From positions 1 through 37,664 of the forward strand of contig CANCJE010000010.1 of assembly GCA_947378235.1 (NCBI GenBank): a DNA stretch of 37,664 nucleotides. The letters are read 5' to 3'. Within the stretch, counting starts at the first letter, position 1, and the number at the start of each line of letters is the position of its first letter. The notes beneath the pieces were generated by a model. It saw only the letters and a list, made by a program, of their open reading frames with translations, made no database searches and was not told the DNA's origin. The DNA is from Caulobacteraceae bacterium. GTDB lineage: Bacteria > Pseudomonadota > Alphaproteobacteria > Caulobacterales > Caulobacteraceae. The position numbers and the translations under genes are program-made. Positions 24,026 to 33,894 of the stretch are shown piece by piece.

Positions 24026-24174
24026 AATTTTAATAGCGATAACCTAAAAGTTGAATAGTCCACCTGAACTGAGACTACACAAATTGCCGCCATTGGGTGC
24101 CGCGTCGTTGGTAAGAACCGAAAAGACCGTGCTGTTTTCAGTCGCGGACGTTCGGTTCGTCTCGGTGTATTGGA

Positions 24175-24525
24175 TTACATAGCTTGGTGTCGCCGCTGGA
24201 TATAGAGCGCGGCTCCACCCGCCAGCGTCAGGCCAAGCAAGATCATCGCCCATTACGACTTCGTCAGCACGGGGGTGGGCACCCCAAAGTTGCATGTGAC
24301 GCCAAGGTCACGAGACGCTAGAGAGTCCCAAACTGTCGCCGTCCAGTCCGTTTGAGGAGATAGTTTACCTTGGAAGAATATTACTCGTCCGGGTGGGGCG
24401 GCGGTAGGGGTCACGGACCAACTGCTGACCCCAAAACTGGCCCATACTGTGTTGAGCAGCCTGACTAGGCCATAGCCGCTATTGCTCCTCGCGAGACCGC
24501 AAAGCAGGCTTTGACCTGCAGCCAT
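24175..24525 (-). pseudogene. IPTL-CTERM surface-protein remnant cut by in-frame TAA
   Basis: A frame with GVPTPVLTKS stops at TAA 24253-24255. The same frame then reads WAMILLGLTLAGGAALYIQR followed by RHQAM and TAA at 24175-24177. Together this is an IPTL-CTERM sorting tail (V/IPT...SEW, hydrophobic helix, basic end), with TAA where Glu or Gln of the SEW motif belongs. The upstream part, about 90 residues, contains SVTPTAAPPGRVIFFQGKL and has no signal peptide, so the 5' end is also lost. Such tails normally direct extracellular proteins for processing or retention at the membrane. It lies just after the patatin gene stop. Confidence 0.65.
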
Positions 24526-24573
24526 AGAGCACGGGCCTTGGTGGGCACGCTCTAGCCCGCCGCCAACTTGGGT

Positions 24574-26796
24574 TCAAAACGGCCTGCCAAGAAAGACGTA
24601 GACCGCTTGGCGTCCATCATCCGCGCGGCCAACCGCCAGAAACATCGGGCCGAGTGCTGTGTCGGCTCCGACATAGACACTGGCACCATATCTCAGATCA
24701 CTGATCGCAAAATCTTTTCGCGTAGCCCACACTTGACCCGCTTCAAAGGTACCGCCGACATAGATCTTCGATCCAAGGGTTTGAGCGCTTCCTTCGCTCA
24801 GCCGGTACCGGTAGATCAGTTGGCCTAAGGCAAAGGTATCGCCAGAGAGTTCATCGGGCCGATAGCCTGACAATGAAAAGGCTCCCCCCAAACGATAGAG
24901 CGTATCGACGGGTGTCCTCCCATCCAAACTGGTGGCACCGGAGAGGCCAGCAATCAAACTGTGACGCCCGGTACTAAGGGCGGAGAAGGCAGAGCCAGCG
25001 ACGGTTTGGTAGTTGCTATTGTCACCCAGGGCCTCAAAACCCTCGGCCCAGCGCGCACCCAGACGCACACCTTTGGTTGGAAAAAACGGACTATCGAAAC
25101 TATCAACACCGACAGATCCAACCAGCCGTCCAATGTCCAGATCAATCCGGTTGGGGTAGGCCAGACCCTCCTTTAGGGTGGCCCTACCCTGACCCCGTTC
25201 GATTTGGGCGCGGATCTCGCTGAAGCGACCAATCTGATATCCGCCGCCCAATGCGGCTAAACCGTAGACAAGCTCGTAGCTGGCAATCTTAAAACCAGAA
25301 GGTTTGTAAAGATCCACCGCCCGGTTTTCGAGATTGAGCCTCATTGTGGCGAACCAGGATTGAGACGGCTCTAGGAGCTTGAAATATTCCCCCGACAGAC
25401 TGTTTCGATCACCGAGTGTGGCTTGGATTTGCAGTTCTGAGCCAAAGCGATCAAGGGCTGGGGTACGATAGTCCATCGAGATCGTGGAATCCGCCCCTTG
25501 GCTGCCATTGTTGGACAAGGTCAGGCCAAGCCTAATTTTGCCCACATCAGGCGCAACATCTTCAGCGCGTACAATTAGCCCGGTCTTTCCACCTTGCCCT
25601 TCCAATGCATAATCAACGCGCTCGAAGGGCCCTAGGGCATAGACGTCGTTCAAGGCTGCGTGGATTTTCGACGTATCAGCCTGACGGCCAATCAAGGGCT
25701 CAAGCCTGCGGGTTAGAACCTTGTCGTCCAAACGCGAACTATTGCTAACGCGAACATAGTTGATGACCGGTGGCGCAGGTTGCGGTGCCTGAACATAGAC
25801 CTTGTGATCGCGCTCCGCTGCGATCCGTTTTAAGGCGTCAGCTTGAGTTGAAATGGATCGACGCCCGGCCTCAATGAACTCAGCACCCTTGGTGAATTCG
25901 CCAGCATTGAGACTGCCCGCATCAATCGTGATCAAAACATCGCTGCTTTTTAAGGTCGCCAGTTGCGCCCGCTCGTTGGCGAGCACAAGAAGCGTGACCG
26001 TCTGTCCAAGCACGTCTAGCGCAGAGCTGATCTTATCTGTTTTCAGAAGCGCGCTTTGGGTCGCGACAACAATGACGATGTCCGCCCCCATCTCACGGGC
26101 GACACTGATCGGGATATTGGCCGCCATACCGCCGTCAACCAGCAGAGCGCCATCAAGATTAACGGGCGCAAATACGCCAGGAACCGCCATGGATGCCCTC
26201 ATGGCCATAGGCAATTCGCCGTGGTCCAAGACCACGGCTCGGCCAGTCTCGATATCAGTAGCCACCGCACGATAGGCAATGGGTAGCCGATCAAAGCTGT
26301 CGACAGACCCCTTTATGGGGACAAAACGCCTCAGCTCTTGCAAGAGGGCCTGATCAGAGACCAGACCGGCAGGGAGCAGAAGCGCGCCGTTTTTAACGCC
26401 GAGCCCCGCTCGAACCGGGAAATCCAATTGCTGCGCCTTTTGACGATAGGTCAGATCACTGCGCTCGGCTGCCGGGCTAAAAACATGGCTCCAGTCAACC
26501 GCCTTTACCGCAGACTCCAAAGATGCGGAATCCAGGCCAGAGGCATAGAGCCCGCCAACGACGGACCCCATCGATGTCCCAACAACCATATCGGGCCGGA
26601 TACCCATTCGCTCCAACTCTTGGATAACGCCAACATGAGCGAGCCCTAGGGCACCGCCGCCCGATAGAACCAACGCCACCTTAGGCCGATGGACAGGGAC
26701 GACAGGCTCTGCCCTCACCGGAACCCCAAAGATCAGGGTTAAAACCATGAGGGCGAAGATTGGGCCTAAGACAGTGCGGTTAGGTTTGGCGCTCAT
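24574..26796 (-). CDS. Patatin-like phospholipase with POTRA and beta-barrel (type Vd, PlpD-like)
   Basis: A 740-aa protein. It has a signal peptide (about residues 1-30, ending VRAEP). The patatin domain has GGGALGLAHVGV (oxyanion loop), GTSMGS with the nucleophile Ser, and VDGGMAANIPI with the catalytic Asp, in about residues 40-310. A POTRA-like segment is at about 345-420 (YVQAPQPAPPVINYVRVSN onward). The rest is a 16-strand-type barrel of the BamA/TamA surface-antigen kind, ending VYVFLGRPF with the C-terminal Phe. This is the type Vd autotransporter architecture, exporting a phospholipase. It is the last gene of the RND operon, 95 bp after tolC. The start at 26796 is chosen because the signal peptide begins there. 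Confidence 0.9.
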   Translation of the reverse strand: MSAKPNRTVLGPIFALMVLTLIFGVPVRAEPVVPVHRPKVALVLSGGGALGLAHVGVIQELERMGIRPDMVVGTSMGSVVGGLYASGLDSASLESAVKAVDWSHVFSPAAERSDLTYRQKAQQLDFPVRAGLGVKNGALLLPAGLVSDQALLQELRRFVPIKGSVDSFDRLPIAYRAVATDIETGRAVVLDHGELPMAMRASMAVPGVFAPVNLDGALLVDGGMAANIPISVAREMGADIVIVVATQSALLKTDKISSALDVLGQTVTLLVLANERAQLATLKSSDVLITIDAGSLNAGEFTKGAEFIEAGRRSISTQADALKRIAAERDHKVYVQAPQPAPPVINYVRVSNSSRLDDKVLTRRLEPLIGRQADTSKIHAALNDVYALGPFERVDYALEGQGGKTGLIVRAEDVAPDVGKIRLGLTLSNNGSQGADSTISMDYRTPALDRFGSELQIQATLGDRNSLSGEYFKLLEPSQSWFATMRLNLENRAVDLYKPSGFKIASYELVYGLAALGGGYQIGRFSEIRAQIERGQGRATLKEGLAYPNRIDLDIGRLVGSVGVDSFDSPFFPTKGVRLGARWAEGFEALGDNSNYQTVAGSAFSALSTGRHSLIAGLSGATSLDGRTPVDTLYRLGGAFSLSGYRPDELSGDTFALGQLIYRYRLSEGSAQTLGSKIYVGGTFEAGQVWATRKDFAISDLRYGASVYVGADTALGPMFLAVGRADDGRQAVYVFLGRPF

Positions 26797-26890
26797 AGCG
26801 CTTGTCGGCTTTTGGAGGTGACAAAATCGACCCGACAATTGCACCTGAATGCTCCAATCCATGACCGTTCGAACAGGGGGTGATGCGGCA

Positions 26891-28231
26891 CTAAAGTCCA
26901 AAATCCTGCTCAACCGCGGTCAACAGAGCTTCATCCAATGCCCCGGCCGCAGCCGCCAGCCCTATGCGATCCTTTTCATATTGATAGGATGTCGCGCTTA
27001 GGGTCTGCCGGTTTGAAAAGACCAACGATTGGGCGGCCAAGACATCGGACTGGGTTCGGTTGCCAACCTCACGCCCGATTATTGCTGCGCGCAGTTGCAG
27101 TTCAGAGGACAGGAGCGCCGCCTTTAGGGCTTTGATCTCTTCAACGCCGTAGGACACGCCCAGCCACGCCCTTTGTACCTGTAATCGCACGTCACGGCGC
27201 GCCGCGTCCAGATCATGATCGGCCCGTCTTGCGTCAGCCGATGCTTCACGAAGCTTGGATGGGTAGAGACCGCCCGTGCCGAGTGGCACAGTTAAGCGCA
27301 GACCGACGCCATAGTTTTCAAGATCGCGAGGTGCGACAATGCCGCCTCCCCCATCCTTTAGCCATGACCCAGAATAGGTGGCGACGGCTGATACTTGGGG
27401 CCTGCCATACCAGCGGTACTGGTCGATGCTCGCACGGACGGAGGCGCGTTGATATTCAGCGTTTCGAATAGTGGGCGCTTGCCCATCGGCTTGATCTTGC
27501 CACTCGACGAGGCTTGCAGATGGCGCGTCGGGTGTAAAATCTGCTGCCAATCCATAGGCACCTGAGAACTCAGATCCGGTAATTTCCAAATATTGTGACC
27601 GCGCGATTTCGCGTCTGGCTAGGGCCCCAATCTCTTGAGCCGTAATTTGGTCAAATTGGGCCTGAGATTCGCGCACATCTGTTATGCGGGCGCTTCCAAG
27701 CGCAAATCGGGCTTGGGCGGCTTTGACCTCATTACTCAATACTGCCTTTTGAGCCTTTAGAGTACGGATCTCATCTTCCGCCGCGAGAAGCCCAAGCCAA
27801 GCCTCAGCCACGCGCAACATCAGTTGCTGTTCTTGGGCTGAGAAATTCGTTTCAGCCGCCTTTGCTCTTTCCCTCAAGGCCCGCGCCGCCGCCCAAGCAG
27901 ATTGATCATAAAGCGGTTGACTAAGAAGAAGGTCGACCGAAGACTTACCCCCCTTCACGGTGCCGCCAACCAGATCTTTGTAGGCCGGCGGAACATCTAT
28001 ATTGGTCTTGGATCTTGAATCATCGAGGCCCGACTGAAGTTGCAGCTTGGGCAAATAAAGGGCCCTCGCCTGCGCCGACGCCTCGCGCTGCGATGTCCGC
28101 GTCTCCACAGCGCCTAAAAAGCTGGGATCATGATTGCGTGCTGCACGCCAAGCCTCGACCATCGACTGAGCCTGGACCGGACATGCCGAAACCATCAATA
28201 ATACTAAGGGGGTAATCATCTTTACGGACAT
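26891..28231 (-). CDS. TolC-family outer-membrane efflux channel
   Basis: A 446-aa TolC-like protein. The signal peptide is at about residues 1-22 (LVLLMVSACPVQA). The internal duplication typical of TolC is visible: two long coiled-coil helical hairpins rich in Ala, Gln and Arg (for example LRERAKAAETNFSAQEQQLM and KAAQARFALGSARITDVRES). It opens a channel through the outer membrane for the RND pump. ATG 28231 overlaps the RND stop (TGATG); a GTG one codon earlier is possible. It belongs to one operon with adaptor, pump and patatin genes. Confidence 0.92.
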   Translation of the reverse strand: MSVKMITPLVLLMVSACPVQAQSMVEAWRAARNHDPSFLGAVETRTSQREASAQARALYLPKLQLQSGLDDSRSKTNIDVPPAYKDLVGGTVKGGKSSVDLLLSQPLYDQSAWAAARALRERAKAAETNFSAQEQQLMLRVAEAWLGLLAAEDEIRTLKAQKAVLSNEVKAAQARFALGSARITDVRESQAQFDQITAQEIGALARREIARSQYLEITGSEFSGAYGLAADFTPDAPSASLVEWQDQADGQAPTIRNAEYQRASVRASIDQYRWYGRPQVSAVATYSGSWLKDGGGGIVAPRDLENYGVGLRLTVPLGTGGLYPSKLREASADARRADHDLDAARRDVRLQVQRAWLGVSYGVEEIKALKAALLSSELQLRAAIIGREVGNRTQSDVLAAQSLVFSNRQTLSATSYQYEKDRIGLAAAAGALDEALLTAVEQDFGL

Positions 28232-31200
28232 CACTCAGCCTTCTCCAATGCCTGTGGCGAGGCCTGATTTTGAAAGGCAAACTGGTAGAGGGCGGGAAGG
28301 AAAAACAGGGTCAAGAAGGTGGCGACAAACAACCCGCCCATCGTGGAATAGGCCATCGGCCCCCAAAAGACTGACCGGCAAAGCGGTATCATGGCCAAGA
28401 TGGCCGCAGCCGCTGTGAGCAAAATGGGCCTCACACGGTGCAGGGTTGCATCGATAATAGCCGCCCGAAGCGGGGTGCCTTTACCGGTCAACTCATCGAC
28501 CCGGGCCACCAAGATCACCGAATTTCGGATCACCATACCAAAGAGGGACAGAGACCCAAGCATGGCGACGAACCCAAAAGAGATCTGGAAAAGCGCAAGG
28601 GTTGCGGCAACGCCGATGAAGGCCAGCGGCCCTGTTGCAAGGACAAGCAGCATCTTTTTGATGCTCTGAAGTTGGATCATTAGCAAAAAGCAGATCAGAA
28701 CAATGGCGATGGGGATGATTGCAAAAACCTGCGCTTGGCTGGTTGCGCTCTCTTCCTCTGAGCCGCCGATCGTCAAGGTCGCGCCCTTGGGCAGATTGGC
28801 CTTAATCTTCTCAAGGTCCGGTTTGACGGCTGCTAGGATTTGGGTTGGCTGGGCACCGTCGACATCGGCAAAGATTGTAATGGTCGGCTGACGATCGCGT
28901 CGCCAAAGGACCGATGGTTCCGTAGACGGCACAAGGCGGGCCAATTGCGACAAGGGCACATAAGCACCCGACGTGGTTGGAATCTTAGCGTAGGGTAAGG
29001 TCGCCAGATTGGTTCGTTCGCCTTCTGCAAGACGGGCAGTGACCTCAATGGACCGGTCACCTTCCCTCACAAAGGTCAGCGGCGCGCCGCCAAGTGAGCC
29101 CTGCAGGGACTGTTTTAAGGTGTCATAATTGACCCCCAGCGCGCGGGCCTTATCTTGATCAATAACCAAGTGAACCGTCTTTAGGCGCTCGCCAAAGTCC
29201 GAATTGATACCGCGCAAGTGGGGTGTGGATCGAAAAAGGGCCTCCACCGCCTCCGCACTCGGCCTGATCGTCTCATGATCCCGCCCGGTTATTCTAATTT
29301 GAAGGGGCTGACCCACGGGCGGGCCATTTTCCAACCCGGAGACCCTTCCGCGCAGTTCGGGGAAGCCGTTCGCCAATGCGGCCTCGACCTTCTCGGCCAC
29401 CCGTTCGCGGGCTGCCTCATCTTTCGTAACAATGACCAGCTGGCCTAGGGCAACATCGGGGGTCTGAACATCGAGCGGCAGATAGAACCGTGGGGCTCCG
29501 CCGCCGATATAGCTCGATAGATTGACGATATCCCGGTCGCCAGCAAGCAGGGCCTCCATGCGCTTGGTCGCCCGCTCGGTCGCGGCGAAGCTGGCATTAT
29601 GAGCCAGCCGCAAATCCACCATCAGTTCGGGTCGATCAGAGGCTGGGAAAAACTGCTTGGGAACCACTAGGGCGAAAAGGGCCACGCTGAGAGCAAAGGC
29701 TGCCCCGGTCGCGGCCAGGACCGTTATCCGGTTATCAAGGCACCAGCTCACGGCCTTTTTGAACAGATCATATCCGCGTCCGCTTGGGTTGTGCGCGTCC
29801 CCATGATCCTTGGTCTCGACCTTGTGATCGGCGGGAACCTTAAGGATTTGAAAGGCGAGGTAGGGCGTGACCAGGACTGCAACAATCCACGACAAGATGA
29901 GCGAGATGGCCACCACTTGGAAAATCGAGCGGACATATTCACTGGCCGTTCCACCCGAAAAGCCGATGGGCAAAAAGCCAACAATCGTAATCAAGGTTCC
30001 GATCAACATCGGGGTCGCGGTTGCCCCATAGGCCGAAATGGCGGCCTTGGCCTTGCTCCATCCCATTTCCAAATGAGACTCGATCGACTCCACAACAATC
30101 ATTGCGTCGTCGACCAACAGTCCCAAGGCAATGATGAGGGCCCCAAGCGAGATCCGCTGAAGGTCGATACCAAAGACCTTCATGGCCGCAAAGGTCGCCC
30201 CAAGAACCAGCGGAATACAGAGGGCGACGACAATGCCGGGCCGAAAGCCTAGGGACAGGAAGCTAACAGCCATAACGATAATAACCGCTTCAGCGAGGGA
30301 TTTAATGAACTCTCCAATGGCGGAATGGACCACGACAGTCTGGTCGGCCACGGTGTGGATCTGGACACCGACAGGCAATTCGTCTTGATAGGTTTGCATG
30401 ATCGCGGACAGGGATTTTCCCAGATCCGTAATGCTTCCCCCCTCGCGCGCACTGATGGCAAGGCCGATAGCCTCCATGCCGTTGACGTGCATCTTCAGTT
30501 CTGGAGGATCGATCAGTCCGCGCCGAACCTTGGCAATATCCCCTAGGCGTACAGTCCGGCCATCCGGAGTGGCCACGCCGATATTGCGGATTTGATCGAG
30601 CGATTCCAATGCGCCTGAAACGGTCAGGGGAATACGTTCATCCGCCGTTTCGATCTGTCCTGCGGGGGCGACCCCATTGGTAGAGATAAGCGCTTGGGCA
30701 AGGGCTTGCGGGCCTATCCCAAGCGAGGCGAGTTTTTGGGATTCATATTCGACATAGATCCGCTCGGTCTGGTCGCCTTGAAACTCGACCTTGGCGACTT
30801 GGGGTAAGGCGCGGATACGGTTGCGCAGCTCTTCGGCATAGAGCTTGAGTTGGGGATAGCTGTAGCCGTCCCCGGTCAAGGCATAGATGTTGCCGAACGT
30901 GTCACCAAAATCATCATTAAAGACTGGACCGTTAATGCCGCGCGGCAACTTGCCTTGCGCCTGAGCATCCAAAACGGTCTTGCGGACGCGATACCAAACG
31001 TCAGGAACCTTGGTGGCGGCCGTGTCGCTGCGCAACTGAACGATGATGGTTGCAGAACCAGGCCGGGTGGAACTCTTCGTATAGTCAATTTCGGGCACCG
31101 ACTGCAGGGCCAGTTCAATCTTGTCGGTGACCTGATCCGCCATCTCTGTAGTGGTTGCGCCCGGCCACCCCGCCGCGACAATCATGGTTTTGATCGTAAA

Positions 31201-31323
31201 TTCCGGATCTTCTTTCTGCCCCAAAGCACCATAAGAAAAGATCCCCAATATCGCGGTCAGGATGATCGAGAACAGGATGAATGATCGATGCCTTAGGGCC
31301 CAATCGGAGAGATTGAAGCTCAT
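28231..31323 (-). CDS. RND-family efflux permease
   Basis: A 1030-aa RND transporter with 12 membrane helices and two large periplasmic loops. The N-terminus has LRHRSFILFSIILTAI, then KEDPEFTIKTMIVAAGWPGA. Helix 4 has the proton-relay Asp pair (LGLLVDDAMIVVES). The family-typical IVRSIFQ-type and IRNSVILVARVDE (helix 10-11) regions are present. Sequence type is nearer to the TriC-like drug-efflux pumps than to metal pumps, but specificity cannot be read off. ATG 31323 overlaps the adaptor stop by four bases and its stop overlaps tolC. Confidence 0.95.
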   Translation of the reverse strand: MSFNLSDWALRHRSFILFSIILTAILGIFSYGALGQKEDPEFTIKTMIVAAGWPGATTTEMADQVTDKIELALQSVPEIDYTKSSTRPGSATIIVQLRSDTAATKVPDVWYRVRKTVLDAQAQGKLPRGINGPVFNDDFGDTFGNIYALTGDGYSYPQLKLYAEELRNRIRALPQVAKVEFQGDQTERIYVEYESQKLASLGIGPQALAQALISTNGVAPAGQIETADERIPLTVSGALESLDQIRNIGVATPDGRTVRLGDIAKVRRGLIDPPELKMHVNGMEAIGLAISAREGGSITDLGKSLSAIMQTYQDELPVGVQIHTVADQTVVVHSAIGEFIKSLAEAVIIVMAVSFLSLGFRPGIVVALCIPLVLGATFAAMKVFGIDLQRISLGALIIALGLLVDDAMIVVESIESHLEMGWSKAKAAISAYGATATPMLIGTLITIVGFLPIGFSGGTASEYVRSIFQVVAISLILSWIVAVLVTPYLAFQILKVPADHKVETKDHGDAHNPSGRGYDLFKKAVSWCLDNRITVLAATGAAFALSVALFALVVPKQFFPASDRPELMVDLRLAHNASFAATERATKRMEALLAGDRDIVNLSSYIGGGAPRFYLPLDVQTPDVALGQLVIVTKDEAARERVAEKVEAALANGFPELRGRVSGLENGPPVGQPLQIRITGRDHETIRPSAEAVEALFRSTPHLRGINSDFGERLKTVHLVIDQDKARALGVNYDTLKQSLQGSLGGAPLTFVREGDRSIEVTARLAEGERTNLATLPYAKIPTTSGAYVPLSQLARLVPSTEPSVLWRRDRQPTITIFADVDGAQPTQILAAVKPDLEKIKANLPKGATLTIGGSEEESATSQAQVFAIIPIAIVLICFLLMIQLQSIKKMLLVLATGPLAFIGVAATLALFQISFGFVAMLGSLSLFGMVIRNSVILVARVDELTGKGTPLRAAIIDATLHRVRPILLTAAAAILAMIPLCRSVFWGPMAYSTMGGLFVATFLTLFFLPALYQFAFQNQASPQALEKAE

Positions 31324-32393
31324 TGGCCGGCACCTTGAGGCGCGGGAATTCGCCTGACGCGCTGACCGGGCTGAAGAATATGCACGCCGGCCACAACGAC
31401 CTGCTCATTGGGCCAAAGCCCAGAGGACACAAGCACATTACCCCTATCAACGCCGGCGAGTGTCACGACCCTCGAACGGACAATAGATTTCTGAGGGTCA
31501 TAGATCCAAAGGCGCGGCGTGGCATCGCGCTGATCCACAGCCGTTAGAGGCACGCGAAAGGTCGGCTTGCCTTCAGGGCGCGCCACTATGACCTCCGCCG
31601 TTTGGCCAAGCCTGATGGCTTGGTCTGGCGCTAGGATTGATATTCGTGTGTCGAAGGTCCGGGTTTGACTATTGGCAACCGATGACAGGGTGCGAAGCCG
31701 CCCAACAAACTTGCGATTGGGTATGGCCCACAAGGAGACAAAAATGGCGGGGGAGGTCCTGATGAGGTCCAACTGATCTTCCGGGACACTGATCGCAATT
31801 TCAAAGCGCTTAGGATCAGACAAGATGGCCACGGGTTGGCCCGCACTTACGACGCTTCCCACCTCCGCCGATAGGGTGCTCAAAATTCCGCCATAGGGGG
31901 CCTTTAGGACGGTATAGCCGAGCTGTCTTTGGGCACCTTGGCTCTGGGCCCTAGCACTTTTCAACTGGGCATCGGCATGGGCCGCCGAAGAGGCACGTTG
32001 GTCAAACTCAGATTGGGAAATGAAGCCTTCGCGCAAAAGGCTCGTCGCGCGCCGCAAATCGTTGGATTGAGCCTCTGCGCTGACCTGAGCTGCGGCCATG
32101 GTTGCTGACGCCGAGGTGACGGCCAGGTCGGCATCACCAGGATCCATCCGCATAATGACCTGTCCTGCAACGATCCTATCTCCGACCTCGGCGGACCGAT
32201 CGGTCACTTGGCCAGAGGAGCGAAATGCCAAGCGGGTCTCATGCTCAGACTGAACCGTTCCAGCATAGACAGCAGCTGGGGTCTGGTGCGAAGAGACGGC
32301 CGTCATCGTCATGACCGGCCTTATCGCTCCGCTGGGTCTCTTCGAACCTTTGTCTGAGCAAGCACTTGTGCTGACCCCAACCAAAAGCACCAT
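31320..32393 (-). CDS. RND periplasmic adaptor lipoprotein (HlyD/MFP family)
   Basis: A 357-aa adaptor. A short N-terminal hydrophobic stretch ends at a cysteine (LVGVSTSACSDKG), suggesting a lipoprotein. Family elements follow: AGTVQSEHETRLAFRSSGQV (barrel-sandwich half), a helical hairpin (about residues 85-150), YTVLKAPYGGILSTL, and beta-barrel segments ending LWPNEQVVVAGVHILQPGQ. I chose ATG 32393. The frame is open to 32522 and adds a basic stretch (RSRGSQRRNRGALW) that could belong to a longer signal, so the start is uncertain. It bridges pump and TolC channel and is the first gene of the operon. Confidence 0.88.
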   Translation of the reverse strand: MVLLVGVSTSACSDKGSKRPSGAIRPVMTMTAVSSHQTPAAVYAGTVQSEHETRLAFRSSGQVTDRSAEVGDRIVAGQVIMRMDPGDADLAVTSASATMAAAQVSAEAQSNDLRRATSLLREGFISQSEFDQRASSAAHADAQLKSARAQSQGAQRQLGYTVLKAPYGGILSTLSAEVGSVVSAGQPVAILSDPKRFEIAISVPEDQLDLIRTSPAIFVSLWAIPNRKFVGRLRTLSSVANSQTRTFDTRISILAPDQAIRLGQTAEVIVARPEGKPTFRVPLTAVDQRDATPRLWIYDPQKSIVRSRVVTLAGVDRGNVLVSSGLWPNEQVVVAGVHILQPGQRVRRIPAPQGAGQ

Positions 32394-32750
32394 CCAGAGT
32401 GCGCCACGGTTTCTGCGTTGGGAGCCTCTGCTGCGGGTCAGTCGTGAACCACATGCAGGCCAAATCTGCCCCTTCGAAACCTGATCATGTGTTGCGTTTG
32501 CGGCAGCCGAAAACTCAAACAAGTGCCTATACCCCTCGCATCAACCACGGCGCTCACCTTGGTCGTTTTGTAGTCAACACTATCTATGGGGGTGCACGCC
32601 TTGGGATAGGACCAAAGCGGACATTTCATGTCCATAGAACGGATGAACCCAGGGCCGCCTGTTGTATTTTGAAACCCTAGCGCTATTAACGGGGTGTCGA
32701 CCGCGAACCGAAATTGGTTATGCCTGCGATATCCATGCGATGGGTGATGC
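32394..32750. other. Divergent promoter region of efflux operon and AraC gene
   Basis: The 357-bp gap lies between the divergent adaptor and AraC genes and must hold both promoters. CCTTGG occurs twice, near 32557 and 32601, with a partner CCAAAG near 32614. This could form AraC half-sites but is not strong. No gene is supported here. Confidence 0.4.
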
Positions 32751-33797
32751 TTGAAAAACGACGGTTATATCCCTGCAGACTGGGTCATGTTTCAACTGGC
32801 GGGCCTGACCGAAAACAAGACCGCAGCCAAAGACTTTATTCGCGAATGCGGCGTCGAGCCGGAGCAGGACTGGTTCGCACCAACCGCGTTCAAGCGCATT
32901 CTGGCCAACGCCATATTGACCTCAAAGGACGAACATTTTGGCCATTCCAAAGAGGGTTTGCGCCTAGGGTCAACTGCACTCGCGTTCCGCATTATGAACT
33001 CCGGCTCAACCGTTTTAGAGGCGCAAAAGCTTTTAGAGCAGATTTCAACGATATTTAGTCCTAATCACATGGCTGGTCACTTTATAGCGGGTGACGATGT
33101 GATAATGACCGCAACGGTGTCTGGCCATGATGATGAGCATTCAGCGGCTGTTGAATTGAATCATTTGCTGCTGACATATTCCGCCTATAGCGCATTTGTT
33201 GGACAAATAGTCACCCCGAAAATTTTATATTCAAAATCAAAACTTTACACATCACTCGTAAAATTCAATTATGAAACCAATTGTCCTGTAGAACTGGCTG
33301 ATTATTCGGGAATCCGCATTCCAAAGGCATTTTTGACTTTGCCAAGGCGCGCTGTCGTCGACCGTGATCCACTTTATGATGCCGTTAGGTGGTCGCTACT
33401 GACCCAAGCCATGCGCTCTGTGTCTGACTATAGCCAATTGCCACTGCTCACAGCCGCACAAATTACCTCAAAAATTGATACTAAGATTAAGAGCCGTAAT
33501 GTCGATGTTCGACAAAAACGACGGATCGTTAAGGCCGATACACAACTGAATGAGCGCGAGCTTCATAAGAGCACCAAAGTCGCGCATGCCATGGTTTTGC
33601 TTGTGACCACGGACAGGTCTGCGGAAGAAATTGCTTCTGAGTTGGGCTTCTCCGACGAGCGAAGTTTTCGTCGGTTCTTTACCGGAGTGACCGGACATAC
33701 ACCACTACGCTACCGAATGACCCATCAGGAGCCTTTGGATTCGATCGCGAAAGATCATTTCGGTAAGATTTTAGAAAATGTGAGAAATTTGGAATAG
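32751..33797 (+). CDS. AraC family transcriptional regulator
   Basis: A 348-aa regulator. The N-terminal portion (about residues 30-220) is an AraC-binding-like ligand domain of the OruR/ArgR type. The C-terminal DNA-binding domain has HAMVLLVTTDRSAEEIASELG and FSDERSFRRFFTGVTGHTPLRYR, the two helix-turn-helix motifs of AraC. I use TTG 32751 because an in-frame stop lies two codons upstream; ATG 32787 is the alternative. It is transcribed away from the RND operon, so it probably regulates that pump. Inducer unknown. Confidence 0.9.
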   Translation: MKNDGYIPADWVMFQLAGLTENKTAAKDFIRECGVEPEQDWFAPTAFKRILANAILTSKDEHFGHSKEGLRLGSTALAFRIMNSGSTVLEAQKLLEQISTIFSPNHMAGHFIAGDDVIMTATVSGHDDEHSAAVELNHLLLTYSAYSAFVGQIVTPKILYSKSKLYTSLVKFNYETNCPVELADYSGIRIPKAFLTLPRRAVVDRDPLYDAVRWSLLTQAMRSVSDYSQLPLLTAAQITSKIDTKIKSRNVDVRQKRRIVKADTQLNERELHKSTKVAHAMVLLVTTDRSAEEIASELGFSDERSFRRFFTGVTGHTPLRYRMTHQEPLDSIAKDHFGKILENVRNLE

Positions 33798-33894
33798 AGT
33801 TTATCGACCCACGACCTCAATAATTATAGATTATACGTGTCTGCAGGAATTTTATATTTTATCTGCGCACCTTATTGACTGGAAATGGCGGCCA

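Noticed and set aside
29791-30252. Plus-strand frame of 153 codons opposite the RND pump gene
   Set aside because: It is rich in Arg, Gly and Asn with no recognisable pattern and lies wholly within a well-supported gene.
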